The translations under genes and the position numbers were made by a program. 64,000 bases of DNA from assembly GCF_030555055.1 (NCBI RefSeq), contig NZ_JAMOAO010000001.1:1984001-2048000 (forward strand), read 5' to 3'. This document shows positions 55,691 to 64,000 of this stretch, in pieces. The notes beneath the pieces are model-generated. The model was given only the letters and a program-made list of their open reading frames with translations, did not search any database and was not told the origin of the DNA. Source of the DNA: Nocardiopsis sp. YSL2. Lineage in GTDB: Bacteria > Actinomycetota > Actinomycetes > Streptosporangiales > Streptosporangiaceae. Within the stretch, counting starts at the first letter, position 1. The number at the start of each line of letters is the position of its first letter.

Positions 55691-56377
55691 GTGCGCCTGG
55701 TGCTGGTGCGGCACGGCCGCACCAGCCTGAACGCCCGGCACCGGTTCCAGGCACAGACCGACGAGCCGCTCGACCCCGTCGGCGCGTCCCAGGTCCGGGG
55801 CATCGCCGAGGCCCTGTCCCCGGACCGCTGGTCGGCGGTGTACTCCTCCACGATGGTCCGAGCCGTGGAAACGGCCGACATCATCGCCGACCGCCTGGGC
55901 CTCTCCCCCGCCCGCGTCCACGACCTGCGGGAAAGGCACCTCGGCGTCCTGGACGGCACCGACCGCAGGGAGTTCGCACGGCGCTACCCGGACGTCATGC
56001 GCAGGCTGCTGACCGACTTCGGCTTCGCTCCACCGGAGGGAGAGACCGGTGGCACCGCGTGCGCACGCGTGTGCCGTGCTCTGGACACCATCGCGCGCAA
56101 CACCGGACACGACCGGGGCGGGTCCGTGCTCGTGGTCACGCACGGCGGCGTGCTGAACCTGCTGTCGCGCGCCCTTCTGGGACCGCACGGCCAGGAGACC
56201 GGCGTGCTCGGCAACGGCCGCGCGGCCTGCGTCGACGTCGATCCCACGGAAGACGGCGGCCCGACCGCCACCCTTCTGCGATGGGACGCGGCACCCCGCG
56301 AGTGCGAGGACCCGTCCGACGACCGACCCGTCCATCCCCCCACCCGCCTCATCACGAAAGGAAGCGCACTCGCATGA
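55691..56377 (+). CDS. Histidine phosphatase (phosphoglycerate-mutase-like)
   Basis: 228 residues from GTG 55691. LVLVRHGRTSLNARHRFQ contains the catalytic RHG; VYSSTMVRAVETADIIADRLGLS, EG in PPEGETGG and VLVVTHGGVLNLL (second His) complete the histidine-phosphatase active site. In this locus a sugar-phosphate phosphatase makes sense: AvrD-type chemistry may use xylulose 5-phosphate, and gamma-butyrolactone pathways also need a phosphate removed. That link is inference. Confidence 0.9.
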   Translation: MRLVLVRHGRTSLNARHRFQAQTDEPLDPVGASQVRGIAEALSPDRWSAVYSSTMVRAVETADIIADRLGLSPARVHDLRERHLGVLDGTDRREFARRYPDVMRRLLTDFGFAPPEGETGGTACARVCRALDTIARNTGHDRGGSVLVVTHGGVLNLLSRALLGPHGQETGVLGNGRAACVDVDPTEDGGPTATLLRWDAAPRECEDPSDDRPVHPPTRLITKGSALA

Positions 56378-56667
56378 GCATCCAGATCGTCGTGGTCTTC
56401 GACGTGGTCCCCGAACGGTTCGACATGGCGGTGGACGCCTTCGGCGAACTCGCCAGACGCACCTCCGAGGAACCCGGCGCGCTTCGGTTCGACGCCTACG
56501 TCTCGGCCGAGAAGGCGAACACCGTGGTCCTGGTCGAGGAATGGGCCGACCAGAACGCCATCGACCTGCACATGAAGGAGGACTGTGTGCGCGACTTCCT
56601 CGCCAAGGTCGACGGCGCCTTCCGCGGCGAGCCCGCGGTCCACCGGCTGAGCTCCATCGACGCCTGA
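56374..56667 (+). CDS. Antibiotic-biosynthesis-monooxygenase (ABM) fold protein
   Basis: 97 residues, start overlapping the phosphatase stop (ATGA). IQIVVVFDVVPERFDMAVDAFGELARRTSEEPGALRFDAYVSAEKANTVVLVEEWADQNAIDLHM is the ferredoxin-like dimeric ABM pattern. Members are cofactor-free quinol oxygenases or simply binding or cyclisation helpers. It probably acts with the FAD monooxygenase that follows 11 bases later. Confidence 0.85.
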   Translation: MSIQIVVVFDVVPERFDMAVDAFGELARRTSEEPGALRFDAYVSAEKANTVVLVEEWADQNAIDLHMKEDCVRDFLAKVDGAFRGEPAVHRLSSIDA

Positions 56668-56678
56668 CGGAGGGCCTG

Positions 56679-58271
56679 ATGAACGAGGACACGGAACGGA
56701 CGCGGGTCCTCATCGTGGGGGCCGGGCCCGTGGGACTCGTGCTCGCGTGCGAACTCCTGTGTGCCGGCGTGAACGTGGAGATCATCTCCAAGACCAAGAG
56801 GGAGAGCCCGCACTCCCGCGCGACCATCCTCTGGCCCCGCGTCCTGGAACTCCTGGACCGCGTCGGAGTCGCCGACCGCCTGGTCCTCGGCGGTCACTAC
56901 TTCGACCAGATGAACTACTACTCGAACAAGCGCAGGATCGGCCTGGTCCGGTTCGACCGGTTGCGCGGCGTCGCGTACCCGTTCGCGATCACCATCCCGC
57001 AGTGGCGGACCGAGAGGATTCTGGAGGAGCATCTCACCGCGCTCGGTGGCACGGTCCGCTACGACCACACGTTCCTCGGGGGCGAGCAGTCCGTGGACGG
57101 GGTCACGTGCCGTCTCCGGGAACCGGATGGCCGGGAGCGTGTCAGGGAGTTCGACTGGGTCGTCGGCGCCGACGGGTACGGCAGCACGGTCCGCACGGAG
57201 TTCGGCTTCCGGTTCGCGGGCAGGTCCTTGCGCACGCGGCTGGCCATCACCGACGCCCACCTGGTCGGTGAGGCCACCAGCAGCGAGGTCGGCTACTACC
57301 TGACGCGAACGGGGAACATGGTGCTCGCCCCTCTGGGCGACGGGGTGTTCCGGGTGGGAGCCAGCGTCCCCGAAGGCCACGAGGGCGACACCGCGGACCG
57401 CGCCTTCTTCGAACGGCTGCTCAAGGAGAGGGTGCCGGGTGTCCACGGACTCGGGGAGATGAAGTTCAGCGGGATCTTCACCGCCCACGTGAGATCCGCG
57501 GACACGTACCACCGCGGACGGGTGTTCCTGGTCGGCGACGCCGCCCACGCGATGAGCCCCTCCGGAGCCCAGGGGCTGAACACCGGCATCCAGGATGCCG
57601 TGAACCTGGGATGGAAGCTCGCGGGTGTGGTGAACGGACGGTACCGACACCACCTCCTGGACAGCTACGACAGGGAGCGCAGGCCCGCTGTGGAGGAGGT
57701 CGCCGCGCTGTCGACCCGGCTCGCTCGGATCGGCCTGTACTCCACGTGGAGCCGGACCAGCGCCAGGGACGCCGCCTACCGGGTCGGTACCGCGACCCGG
57801 CTGCTGGAGAACTTCCTCGCTCCCCGACTGGCCCAGCTCGACACGCACTACGGGCGGCGGAGGCGAGGACGCGGACCGACCGTGGGCGAGCGCCTTCCCC
57901 TCGGGTGGCGGAGGACCAGCACCATGCCCTCACTCGCCGTCGACCAGTACACCATCCTGCTCTGGCCGGGGCTCCAGTACCAGTTCGACCGGTGGACGGG
58001 CTTCGTCGCCGGCCTTCGGCAGAAGGTCGCCGGAGCCGCCATCACCGATCTGGGAGGGCGCCCGCCGGGGCCGCTGGCCGACAAGCTCGGCACGAAGCCG
58101 ATCGCGTTGGTCGTGCGCCCGGACGGACACCTCGACGCGCTCCTGCGGATGGACGGCGGCCCCTCCGCGCACCACGCGGAGGAACTGGGGCGCCTGGTCG
58201 CCCGCACCACCACCGACGCGGACGGGCGGAGCATCGCCCGCCCCGCTCCGCATGCGGCCGTGGCCCCCTGA
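56679..58271 (+). CDS. FAD-dependent monooxygenase (PHBH/aromatic hydroxylase type)
   Basis: 530 residues from ATG 56679. The dinucleotide-binding GAGPVGLVLACEL is at the N-terminus, a DG motif DWVVGADGYGSTVR mid-protein, and VFLVGDAAHAMSPSGAQGLNTGIQDAVNLGWKL near residue 286, all diagnostic of class A flavin monooxygenases. A C-terminal thioredoxin-like extension (YTILLWPGLQYQFDR, GTKPIALVVRPDGHLDALLRM) is typical of PheA/TfdB/PgaE-type enzymes. It should hydroxylate or epoxidise an unsaturated or enol intermediate of the pathway. Confidence 0.92.
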   Translation: MNEDTERTRVLIVGAGPVGLVLACELLCAGVNVEIISKTKRESPHSRATILWPRVLELLDRVGVADRLVLGGHYFDQMNYYSNKRRIGLVRFDRLRGVAYPFAITIPQWRTERILEEHLTALGGTVRYDHTFLGGEQSVDGVTCRLREPDGRERVREFDWVVGADGYGSTVRTEFGFRFAGRSLRTRLAITDAHLVGEATSSEVGYYLTRTGNMVLAPLGDGVFRVGASVPEGHEGDTADRAFFERLLKERVPGVHGLGEMKFSGIFTAHVRSADTYHRGRVFLVGDAAHAMSPSGAQGLNTGIQDAVNLGWKLAGVVNGRYRHHLLDSYDRERRPAVEEVAALSTRLARIGLYSTWSRTSARDAAYRVGTATRLLENFLAPRLAQLDTHYGRRRRGRGPTVGERLPLGWRRTSTMPSLAVDQYTILLWPGLQYQFDRWTGFVAGLRQKVAGAAITDLGGRPPGPLADKLGTKPIALVVRPDGHLDALLRMDGGPSAHHAEELGRLVARTTTDADGRSIARPAPHAAVAP

Positions 58272-58329
58272 CGGGGGCTTCCACCACGCAACGAACCGAA
58301 TCCACGCACTACCTGGAAGAGAGATCGAG

Positions 58330-58872
58330 ATGTCCGACCGCGTGACCCTGACCGAGGTTTCCGAGATGTCGGCCGAACAGCTGAGCGTGTACGAGAAGTT
58401 CCAGTCCAACCTGACCCGTGCGCTCCTGCTCACCAAGGGGTCGGCCGCTCCACACCTGGCTCTCGGGGCCTCCTTCACCGTCGGGCTGCTCAGCGACCTC
58501 GACAGGGAGGTCATCGTCATGCGGGTGGCCAAACTCCGCGAGAGCGAGTTCGAGCGGCGGCTGCACTACCCGCTGGCGCTGAAGGCCGGGCTCAGCGAGG
58601 AGGAGATCGCGGCCATCGAGGACGGCTACTTCGACCGGATGGACGACAGCCGGGCGGCTCTGGTCCGGTACGTGGACGACTGCATCCTGCGGCACCGGGC
58701 CAGTGAGGCCGCCTTCCACACCCTCGCGGAGCACTACTCCCAGAACGAGATCGCCGAGGTCACCCACCTCACCGGGCACTGCGCCATGACGGCGATGTAC
58801 CTCGACAGCCTGGGCATCCCCCTCGACGAGGAGACCGCCTCCTGGGGGCGGCTCACCGAGATCCAGGACTGA
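58330..58872 (+). CDS. Carboxymuconolactone decarboxylase/AhpD-like protein
   Basis: 180 residues from ATG 58330 with AGAGAGA upstream. LSDLDREVIVMRVAKLRESEFERRLHYPLALKAGLSEEEIAAIE and FHTLAEHYSQNEIAEVTHLTGHCAMTAMYLDSLGI are helices of the CMD/AhpD fold. The Cys-x-x-Cys of peroxidase-type AhpD is absent, so a redox role is unlikely. A lyase, decarboxylase or lactone-handling role in this pathway is more likely. Confidence 0.8.
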   Translation: MSDRVTLTEVSEMSAEQLSVYEKFQSNLTRALLLTKGSAAPHLALGASFTVGLLSDLDREVIVMRVAKLRESEFERRLHYPLALKAGLSEEEIAAIEDGYFDRMDDSRAALVRYVDDCILRHRASEAAFHTLAEHYSQNEIAEVTHLTGHCAMTAMYLDSLGIPLDEETASWGRLTEIQD

Positions 58873-58982
58873 GACGGGTCCCCGCCCGAAGGGCACACCG
58901 GCCGGCCGGGGCCCGTCACAGGCCCCGGCCGGCCCGGTCACGAGAGCGCCCGGGCGATACCGGGCCGTCGGAAGGGAACGGA

Positions 58983-59963
58983 GTGCAGTACACACGACTG
59001 GGATCGTCCGGTCTCAAGGTGTCACGGCTGGCACTGGGATGCATGAGCTACGGGGACCCCGCCCTCGGGACCCATCCGTGGTCGCTGCCGGAGAAGGAGG
59101 GCACCAGGTTCATCGCCGAGGCGCTGGACCTGGGGATCAACTTCTTCGACACCGCCAACATCTACTCGCTGGGAACCAGCGAAGAGATCCTCGGCGCGGC
59201 GGTCAGGGGCTCGGCCAGGCGCGAGGACGTCGTGATCGCGACCAAGGTCTACGAAGCGATGCGCGAAGGCCCGTTGGCCGGGGGCCTGTCCCGCGGGGCG
59301 ATCCTGCAGGAGCTGGATGCGAGCCTTCGCCGACTCGGAACCGACTACGTCGACCTGTACATCATCCACCGATGGGACCACGAGACCCCCATCGAGGAGA
59401 CGATGGAGACCCTCCACGACGTGGTCAGGTCCGGCAAGGTCCGGTACATCGGCGCGTCGTCGATGCACTGCTGGCAGTTCGTCAAGGCACAGTACGTCGC
59501 CGACCTCCACGGGTGGACGCGGTTCGTGAGCATGCAGAACCACTACAACCTCATCAACCGCGAGGAAGAACGGGAGATGATCCCGTACTGCCGCGCCGAA
59601 GGCATCGGTGTGACCCCGTGGAGCCCCCTGGCCAGGGGCAAATTGGCCCGGGACTGGGACGCGCGGTCGAAGCGTACCGAGGGCGACCCGATCCAGGAGC
59701 GCTTCTACGGGCCGACCGAACGGGCCGACCGGGCCGTGGTGCGGGCCGTCGGCGAGGTCGCCGCGGCGCGGGGCGTCCCGCTCGCCCAGGTGGCACTGGT
59801 CTGGCTGCTCCAGCAGCCGGCCGTCGCCTCCCCCGTCATCGGGGCCACCCGGAGCGAGCACCTGCACGACGCCGTGGCCGCCCTGGACCTGCGTCTGGAG
59901 GCCGACGAGCTCTCCAGGCTGGCCGAACCCTACATCCCGCACGCCGTCGTGGAATACGTGTAG
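58983..59963 (+). CDS. Aldo/keto reductase 1
   Basis: 326 residues from GTG 58983, after GGAACGGA. MQYTRLGSSGLKVSRLALGCMSYG, FFDTANIYSLGTSEEILG (catalytic Asp and Tyr), VVIATKVY (Lys), LYIIHRWD (His) form the AKR tetrad. The C-terminal LQQPAVASPVIGATRSEHLHDAV binds NADPH. Related to the AKR11/12 and Kv-beta-like groups. It should reduce a ketone or aldehyde of the product. A second AKR starts at 63617. Confidence 0.93.
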   Translation: MQYTRLGSSGLKVSRLALGCMSYGDPALGTHPWSLPEKEGTRFIAEALDLGINFFDTANIYSLGTSEEILGAAVRGSARREDVVIATKVYEAMREGPLAGGLSRGAILQELDASLRRLGTDYVDLYIIHRWDHETPIEETMETLHDVVRSGKVRYIGASSMHCWQFVKAQYVADLHGWTRFVSMQNHYNLINREEEREMIPYCRAEGIGVTPWSPLARGKLARDWDARSKRTEGDPIQERFYGPTERADRAVVRAVGEVAAARGVPLAQVALVWLLQQPAVASPVIGATRSEHLHDAVAALDLRLEADELSRLAEPYIPHAVVEYV

Positions 59964-59988
59964 TCCCCCTCAGCGCATCGGAGCGATC

Positions 59989-60936
59989 ATGGGCATTGCC
60001 GACTTCGCCATCGAGATCCCCACCCACAAGGTCAGTGTCGACGAGATGAGCCGTCAGTCCGGCCAGGACGTCGACAAGCTCACCGAGATCATCCCGGCCG
60101 GCCGGATCTCCGTCCTGGCCCCCGACCAGACCTCCTGGAGCATCGGACGGGACGCCGCCGCCAAGCTCCTCGCCCAGAACCCGGTTCCGCGGGACGAGAT
60201 CGGGCTCGTCGTCTACGCCGGGTCCAGTGAATGGGGGACGCCCTTCTGGTCTCCCGCCGCCAAGATCGCCTTGGAACTGGGCATCCACAACGCCCACTGC
60301 TACGAGTTGTCCAACTTCTGCAACGCCGGCACGGCCGCGTTGGCCATCGCCGACGAGCAGGTCCGGGCCGGGAAGCACGGCGCCGCCCTGGTGATCATCT
60401 CGGACCGGCTGAGCCAGCTGGTCGACTACTCCACCGGATACGTGGAGCTCTTCAACTTCGCCGACGGCGCGGCCGCCGTCCTCGTCGCTCCGGAGGCGAG
60501 GTACGAGGTCCGCGCATCGGCCCTGCGTACCGACCCCGTCTGGGTGGACTACTACTACGGCGAGCTCGCCGGTGGCAGGGTGAGGGTCGAACGCACCGCG
60601 AAGCGCGACGGGCTCGGGGAGGCCTTCACCGAGAACTTCACGTCGCTGACCCGGTCGGTCCTGGAGGAGGCCGGGGTGAGCGCGGACGAGGTGGCCTACT
60701 ACCTCGTCACCCACGGGAACCAGGACCTGCACCGCGACTACCTCGACGCGATGGGCGCCGGCCCCGACCGGAGCGTGTTCAACTACGACGCCGACGGTCA
60801 CATGGGAGGGGTGGATCCCCTGATCGCTCTGGAGAGCCTCGAAAGGGACGGCAGGCTGTCCGCGGGCGACGTCGTCGTGATCGCGACCGCGGGCTCGGGA
60901 TTCAGCTGGGGGGTCATGGCCGTCGAGATGCGGTGA
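59989..60936 (+). CDS. KAS III-like protein with altered triad
   Basis: 315 residues. Thiolase fold with Cys111 (ELSNFCNAGTAAL) and His242 (YLVTHGNQDLH), but where FabH has Asn-Gly-Asn the sequence is DADGHMGGVDPL, so His271 replaces the third catalytic residue. Loss of Asn often goes with acyltransferase (ester or amide forming) activity instead of decarboxylative condensation. It may move the acyl group onto an oxygen nucleophile, the kind of step needed for syringolide-like esters. Inference from residues. Confidence 0.82.
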   Translation: MGIADFAIEIPTHKVSVDEMSRQSGQDVDKLTEIIPAGRISVLAPDQTSWSIGRDAAAKLLAQNPVPRDEIGLVVYAGSSEWGTPFWSPAAKIALELGIHNAHCYELSNFCNAGTAALAIADEQVRAGKHGAALVIISDRLSQLVDYSTGYVELFNFADGAAAVLVAPEARYEVRASALRTDPVWVDYYYGELAGGRVRVERTAKRDGLGEAFTENFTSLTRSVLEEAGVSADEVAYYLVTHGNQDLHRDYLDAMGAGPDRSVFNYDADGHMGGVDPLIALESLERDGRLSAGDVVVIATAGSGFSWGVMAVEMR

Positions 60937-60996
60937 CGGACCGGGGACCACTCGTGCGCACGCTCCCCCCGGGGCGTGCGCACGAGCCGTGCCGTG

Positions 60997-61851
60997 TCAG
61001 CCGGGCCGGACGCCGTCCAGGCCGGGGTCCATCGCGAGCAGCTTCAGCTTCGCGTCGTCGGGGGAGTCGGCCTCCGCGAAGTAGATCTTGAGGAGGTGTC
61101 CGTCCTGGAGGGCGGCCGTCTGGTACATCAGCTCGACCGGCCCGACCACCGGATGGTTGAGCACCTTCACACCGTCGGTGCAGTTGGCGACGTGCTGGTC
61201 GGTCCACAGGTCGACGAACTCGGGGCTCTTGATGGTGAGCTCACCGACCAGCTCCGCGAACCTGGTGTCGCCGCGGTGGTCGGCCGCGATGAACCGCAGG
61301 TAGGAGACGTTGTAGAGCGACTCGGTCGCCCAGTCCGCGTACAGTCCCCGAACGTTCTCGTCGAGGAAGTTGAGCTTGATGACGTTCGGGCGTGTGGACG
61401 GTTCCTCCGGCACACGCACGTCCAGGTGCGGTGCGATGAGGCGGTGGTACAGCGGGTTCCACGCGAGGATGTCGCACCGGTAGTTGAGCACCGCGGCCGC
61501 CGTGTTCCCCAACGACCCCACCAGCGCCCTGGTGTGCGCGCTGACCCGGTCCGGGGGCATGTCCCGCGTCTTGCGGACCGTCTCGGGCGTACCGATCCGC
61601 AGCAGGTACTCCTGCTCGTCGTCACTCAGTTCCAGGGCCCGCGCGATCGACAACAGGACCGAGGAGGAGGCGTGCGGCACCTGGGACTGTTCCAGCCTCG
61701 TGTAGTACGGCTGGCTGACCCCCGCGAGGGCCGCCACCTCTTCACGGCGCAGCCCCGGTACCCGACGCGACCCCCTGGTGACCAGGCCGATCTCGTCCGG
61801 CTGGACCCGTTCGCGCATACGCCGCAGATAATTGCCCAGGTCGACTTCCAT
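60997..61851 (-). CDS. XRE-family regulator with MmyB-like ligand domain
   Basis: 284 residues from ATG 61851 (MEVDLGNYLRRMRERVQPDEIGL, the usual family start; the frame extends 28 codons further up). Helix-turn-helix RRVPGLRREEVAALAGVSQPYYTRLEQS. The C-terminal domain (LNYRCDILAWNPLYHRLIAPH, RGLYADWATESLYNVSYLRFIAADHRGDTRFAELVGELTIKSPEF) is the MmyB-type pocket known to hold fatty-acid-like ligands. It is divergent from the MFS gene and at the end of the biosynthetic row, so it could sense the product and control export. Confidence 0.9.
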   Translation of the reverse strand: MEVDLGNYLRRMRERVQPDEIGLVTRGSRRVPGLRREEVAALAGVSQPYYTRLEQSQVPHASSSVLLSIARALELSDDEQEYLLRIGTPETVRKTRDMPPDRVSAHTRALVGSLGNTAAAVLNYRCDILAWNPLYHRLIAPHLDVRVPEEPSTRPNVIKLNFLDENVRGLYADWATESLYNVSYLRFIAADHRGDTRFAELVGELTIKSPEFVDLWTDQHVANCTDGVKVLNHPVVGPVELMYQTAALQDGHLLKIYFAEADSPDDAKLKLLAMDPGLDGVRPG

Positions 61852-62107
61852 GTCCTGAATCACCGCCTCATGATCCCACAACGGGTCCCCGTACTCATGA
61901 TGCCGGAAAACCGATCTTCTCCACCAATTCCCCACCTCTTGTTTCCGGAGTGTTTTCCTTCCACTCCTTTCAGGTTACTATAGGCAGCAGAACACTCCCT
62001 GGTTGTCGATGTCAATCATCGAGCCTGACCCAATGGTGGTTACCCTTGGCGTGGCTATCCACGGCCGGGGGATGGCTAAGCGGCGGAGACGCCTTCAACC
62101 TGTTGGC

Positions 62108-63559
62108 ATGACCACCCAACAGGCATCGGAAACCACGTCGTCACCAAGGATGACCTCACGCCAGGCCACCGTTCTCGTCGTTCTGCTCGCATCGCAGTTC
62201 TTGATGGCCGCCGACTTCTCCATTCTCAACGTCGCACTTCCACGGGTCGGGGTGGACCTCGGCTTCAGCGCCGGCGGTCTCCAGTGGATCGTGACGTCCT
62301 TCGCGCTGTGCGCGGCGGGCTGCACGCTCGTGTTCGGCCGGGTCGGCGACTACCTGGGGCGCCGACGCATCTTCATCGTCGGCATGCTGATCCTGGCCGT
62401 CGCCTCGGTGATCGGCGGCCTGGCCGGCACGCCCGCCCTGCTGCTCGTGGCACGCACACTGCAGGGACTGGCGACCGCAGCCGTCACCCCCGCTGCCCTG
62501 GCCCTGCTGACCACCACGTTCACCGAACCCGGGCTTCGGGCCAAGGCGCTCGGACTCAACGGCGTCATGATGAGTTCGGGCTTCAGCGTCGGTGCCGTCC
62601 TCGGCGGGGTCCTGACCGACGCGCTCTCGTGGCGCTGGGCGTTCTTCATCAACATCCCCGTCGCGATCCTCGCCGTCATCGTCGTCCTGCTCGTGGTCCC
62701 GGAAAGCAAGGCCGATAACGCCGGCCGGATCGACCTGCCCGGAGCGGTCCTGATCACCCTGGGCCTGTTCTGCGGCATCTACGGGGTCACGCAGGCGGCC
62801 GAGAACGGAGCGGACCTCGTCTCGGTCGCGGCGATGGTCCTCTCGGCCGTGCTCCTGGCCGGCTTCTGGGCCGTGGAGTCCCGCACGAGGGACGCCCTGG
62901 TCCCGGTGCGCATCCTGCGCATGCCGGACGTCGCGTTCAGCAACATGTCCGCGCTGTTCATCTTCGGCGGCGAGACCGCGCTGATCTTCTTCACCGGCCT
63001 CTACGTCCAGAACGTGCTGGGATTCACGCCCCTCATGGCGGGTCTGGTCCTTCTGGGGATCGGCATCGGTCAGATTCTCGGCGGCATCGTCGGCCCCCAC
63101 ATCATCAAGAAGATCCCGCCTCGCACGCTCCTCGGGCTCTCCCTGATGGGCCAGGGGGCGTTCATGCTGCCGATACTCGTGATGCCGGCCACCCCGTCCT
63201 GGATTCTGGCGGTCGTCGCCACCCAGTTCGTGAACGCCGTGTTCTCCATGCTGGCGATGCTGGCGTTCATGGTCATCGCGACGTCGGCCGTCGACAGCGA
63301 CCAGCAGGGGATGGCGACCGGTATGGCGACACAGAGCCAGCAGGTCGGCATCGCGATCGGTATCCCCCTGATGAGCGCGGTGTTCACCGCCGTGATCGGA
63401 GCCGAGGCGGCTGGAGCCGCCCAACTCCCGGGCATCCACACCGCGATCCTCGTCGACGGCCTCCTCCTGACGGCGGCGGGCCTGGCCCTCCTGTTCGTCC
63501 TACGGCGGACGGCGAAGGCGAAGGAGGACGCGCAGACGCTCCGGGCCGGAGGCGTCTAG
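62108..63559 (+). CDS. MFS multidrug/product exporter (DHA2, 14-TM type)
   Basis: 483 residues from ATG 62108 (MTTQQASETTSS); ATG 62072 is an alternative and no clear ribosome site supports either. Motif A segment FGRVGDYLGRRRIF, motif C-like GFSVGAVLGGVLTDALSWRWAFFINIPVAI and 14 hydrophobic helices place it with EmrB/QacA. It is divergent from the XRE regulator. It likely exports the product of the AvrD locus or gives resistance to it. Confidence 0.93.
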   Translation: MTTQQASETTSSPRMTSRQATVLVVLLASQFLMAADFSILNVALPRVGVDLGFSAGGLQWIVTSFALCAAGCTLVFGRVGDYLGRRRIFIVGMLILAVASVIGGLAGTPALLLVARTLQGLATAAVTPAALALLTTTFTEPGLRAKALGLNGVMMSSGFSVGAVLGGVLTDALSWRWAFFINIPVAILAVIVVLLVVPESKADNAGRIDLPGAVLITLGLFCGIYGVTQAAENGADLVSVAAMVLSAVLLAGFWAVESRTRDALVPVRILRMPDVAFSNMSALFIFGGETALIFFTGLYVQNVLGFTPLMAGLVLLGIGIGQILGGIVGPHIIKKIPPRTLLGLSLMGQGAFMLPILVMPATPSWILAVVATQFVNAVFSMLAMLAFMVIATSAVDSDQQGMATGMATQSQQVGIAIGIPLMSAVFTAVIGAEAAGAAQLPGIHTAILVDGLLLTAAGLALLFVLRRTAKAKEDAQTLRAGGV

Positions 63560-63616
63560 GTTCGCCCCGCCCGTCCACCAGACCACCCCACGCAGCGAGA
63601 GAGGGATCCATCCGCC

Positions 63617-64000
63617 ATGCGCAAAGCCCTACTGGCCGATCTGGAGGTCTCCCGCATCGGCCTCGGTGCCATGTCGATGTCCGACTACTACACCGGCGCG
63701 GGCAGCGACGAGGCCGAGGCGGTGCGCACCATCCACCGTGCGGTCGACCTGGGCGTCAACCTGATCGACACGGCTGAGATCTACGGGCCCTTCACCAACG
63801 AGGAGCTCGTCGGCAGGGCCGTGCGCGACCGACGCGACGACGTGGTCGTCGCCACGAAGTTCGGGCTGGTGTCGCACGCCGGGAACGGCCCCAACACCAT
63901 CGACAGCACGCCGGACAACGTCCGCGCCTCGGTCGAGGGATCACTGAAACGCCTGGGCACGGACCGCATCGACCTCTACTACCAGCACCGCGTCGATCCG
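63617..64000 (+). CDS. Aldo/keto reductase 2, 3' partial
   Basis: 128 codons from ATG 63617 to the window end, with AGAGAGGGAT upstream. [59 protein letters not shown] and [17 protein letters not shown] carry the AKR catalytic Asp, Tyr, Lys and His. It resembles the AKR13-type group (YQHR). The rest lies beyond the window. It follows the MFS gene by 57 bases and is probably still within the AvrD locus. Confidence 0.92.
   Translation, partial: MRKALLADLEVSRIGLGAMSMSDYYTGAGSDEAEAVRTIHRAVDLGVNLIDTAEIYGPFTNEELVGRAVRDRRDDVVVATKFGLVSHAGNGPNTIDSTPDNVRASVEGSLKRLGTDRIDLYYQHRVDP

Overview
The window is about 64 kb of very GC-rich DNA with strong third-position G/C bias, many GTG starts and stop/start overlaps (ATGA, GTGA). 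Gene families (the XRE/DUF397/anti-sigma-type ATPase trio, DmdR/IdeR-type iron boxes, type I-E CRISPR repeats, a GH106 Tat substrate) point to an actinomycete, most plausibly a Nocardiopsis-like member of the Streptosporangiales. The genus is inference. No rRNA, tRNA, replication origin or insertion sequence was seen.

Layout. 1-1.5 kb: the end of an ABC exporter half with a degenerate signature motif. 2.2-6.5 kb: a Tat-exported GH106-type glycoside hydrolase with two LacI-type operator-like sites upstream, a VOC protein and a RibD-like reductase. 6.6-7.0 kb and 15.6-16.0 kb: two type I-E CRISPR arrays without cas genes, in the same orientation and with homologous leaders. Between the arrays (9.4-15.4 kb) lies an SDP-type peptide-toxin system: a precursor with the two-cysteine hydrophobic core (SdpC-like), SdpA-like and SdpB-like maturation proteins, two SdpI-like immunity proteins, an ArsR-type SdpR-like repressor, a DCC-type thiol oxidoreductase, and a histidine kinase/response regulator pair. 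A 26-bp perfect AT-rich palindrome upstream of the toxin gene is a strong operator candidate. A small Cys-containing secreted protein is encoded divergently.

16.1-18.5 kb: an XRE/DUF5753 regulator, DUF397 protein, ATPase and a Pro-rich membrane protein. 18.5-46 kb: a salicylate-capped siderophore locus. The NRPS operon (minus strand) has a 3138-aa protein C-A-PCP-E-C-PCP-C-PCP-E, a 2121-aa protein C-A-PCP-C-A-PCP, MbtH, a 1061-aa Cy-A-PCP protein and a thioesterase-aryl carrier fusion. The divergent operon has two FecCD permeases, an ATPase, a lipoprotein receptor and a salicyl-AMP ligase. Salicylate synthase is encoded convergently with the ligase. Three iron-box sequences control the divergent promoters and the synthase. 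Two NRPS modules have no adenylation domain.

46.2-51.7 kb: PPOX-class protein, DUF389 membrane protein, TetR and AraC regulators, a truncated VOC gene and a UvrA-like (DrrC-type) ABC ATPase. 52.2 kb to the end: a second biosynthetic locus built around an AvrD-family protein, with hotdog thioesterase, FabH-like synthase, ACP, histidine phosphatase, ABM-family protein, FAD monooxygenase, AhpD-like protein, aldo/keto reductases, a second ketosynthase-like protein with an altered triad, an XRE regulator and an MFS exporter. AvrD makes syringolide elicitors in Pseudomonas syringae, so this looks like a pathway for a small acyl-sugar or butenolide-like molecule.

The three items most worth follow-up are the SDP-type toxin system, the AvrD locus and the adenylation-deficient siderophore synthetase.
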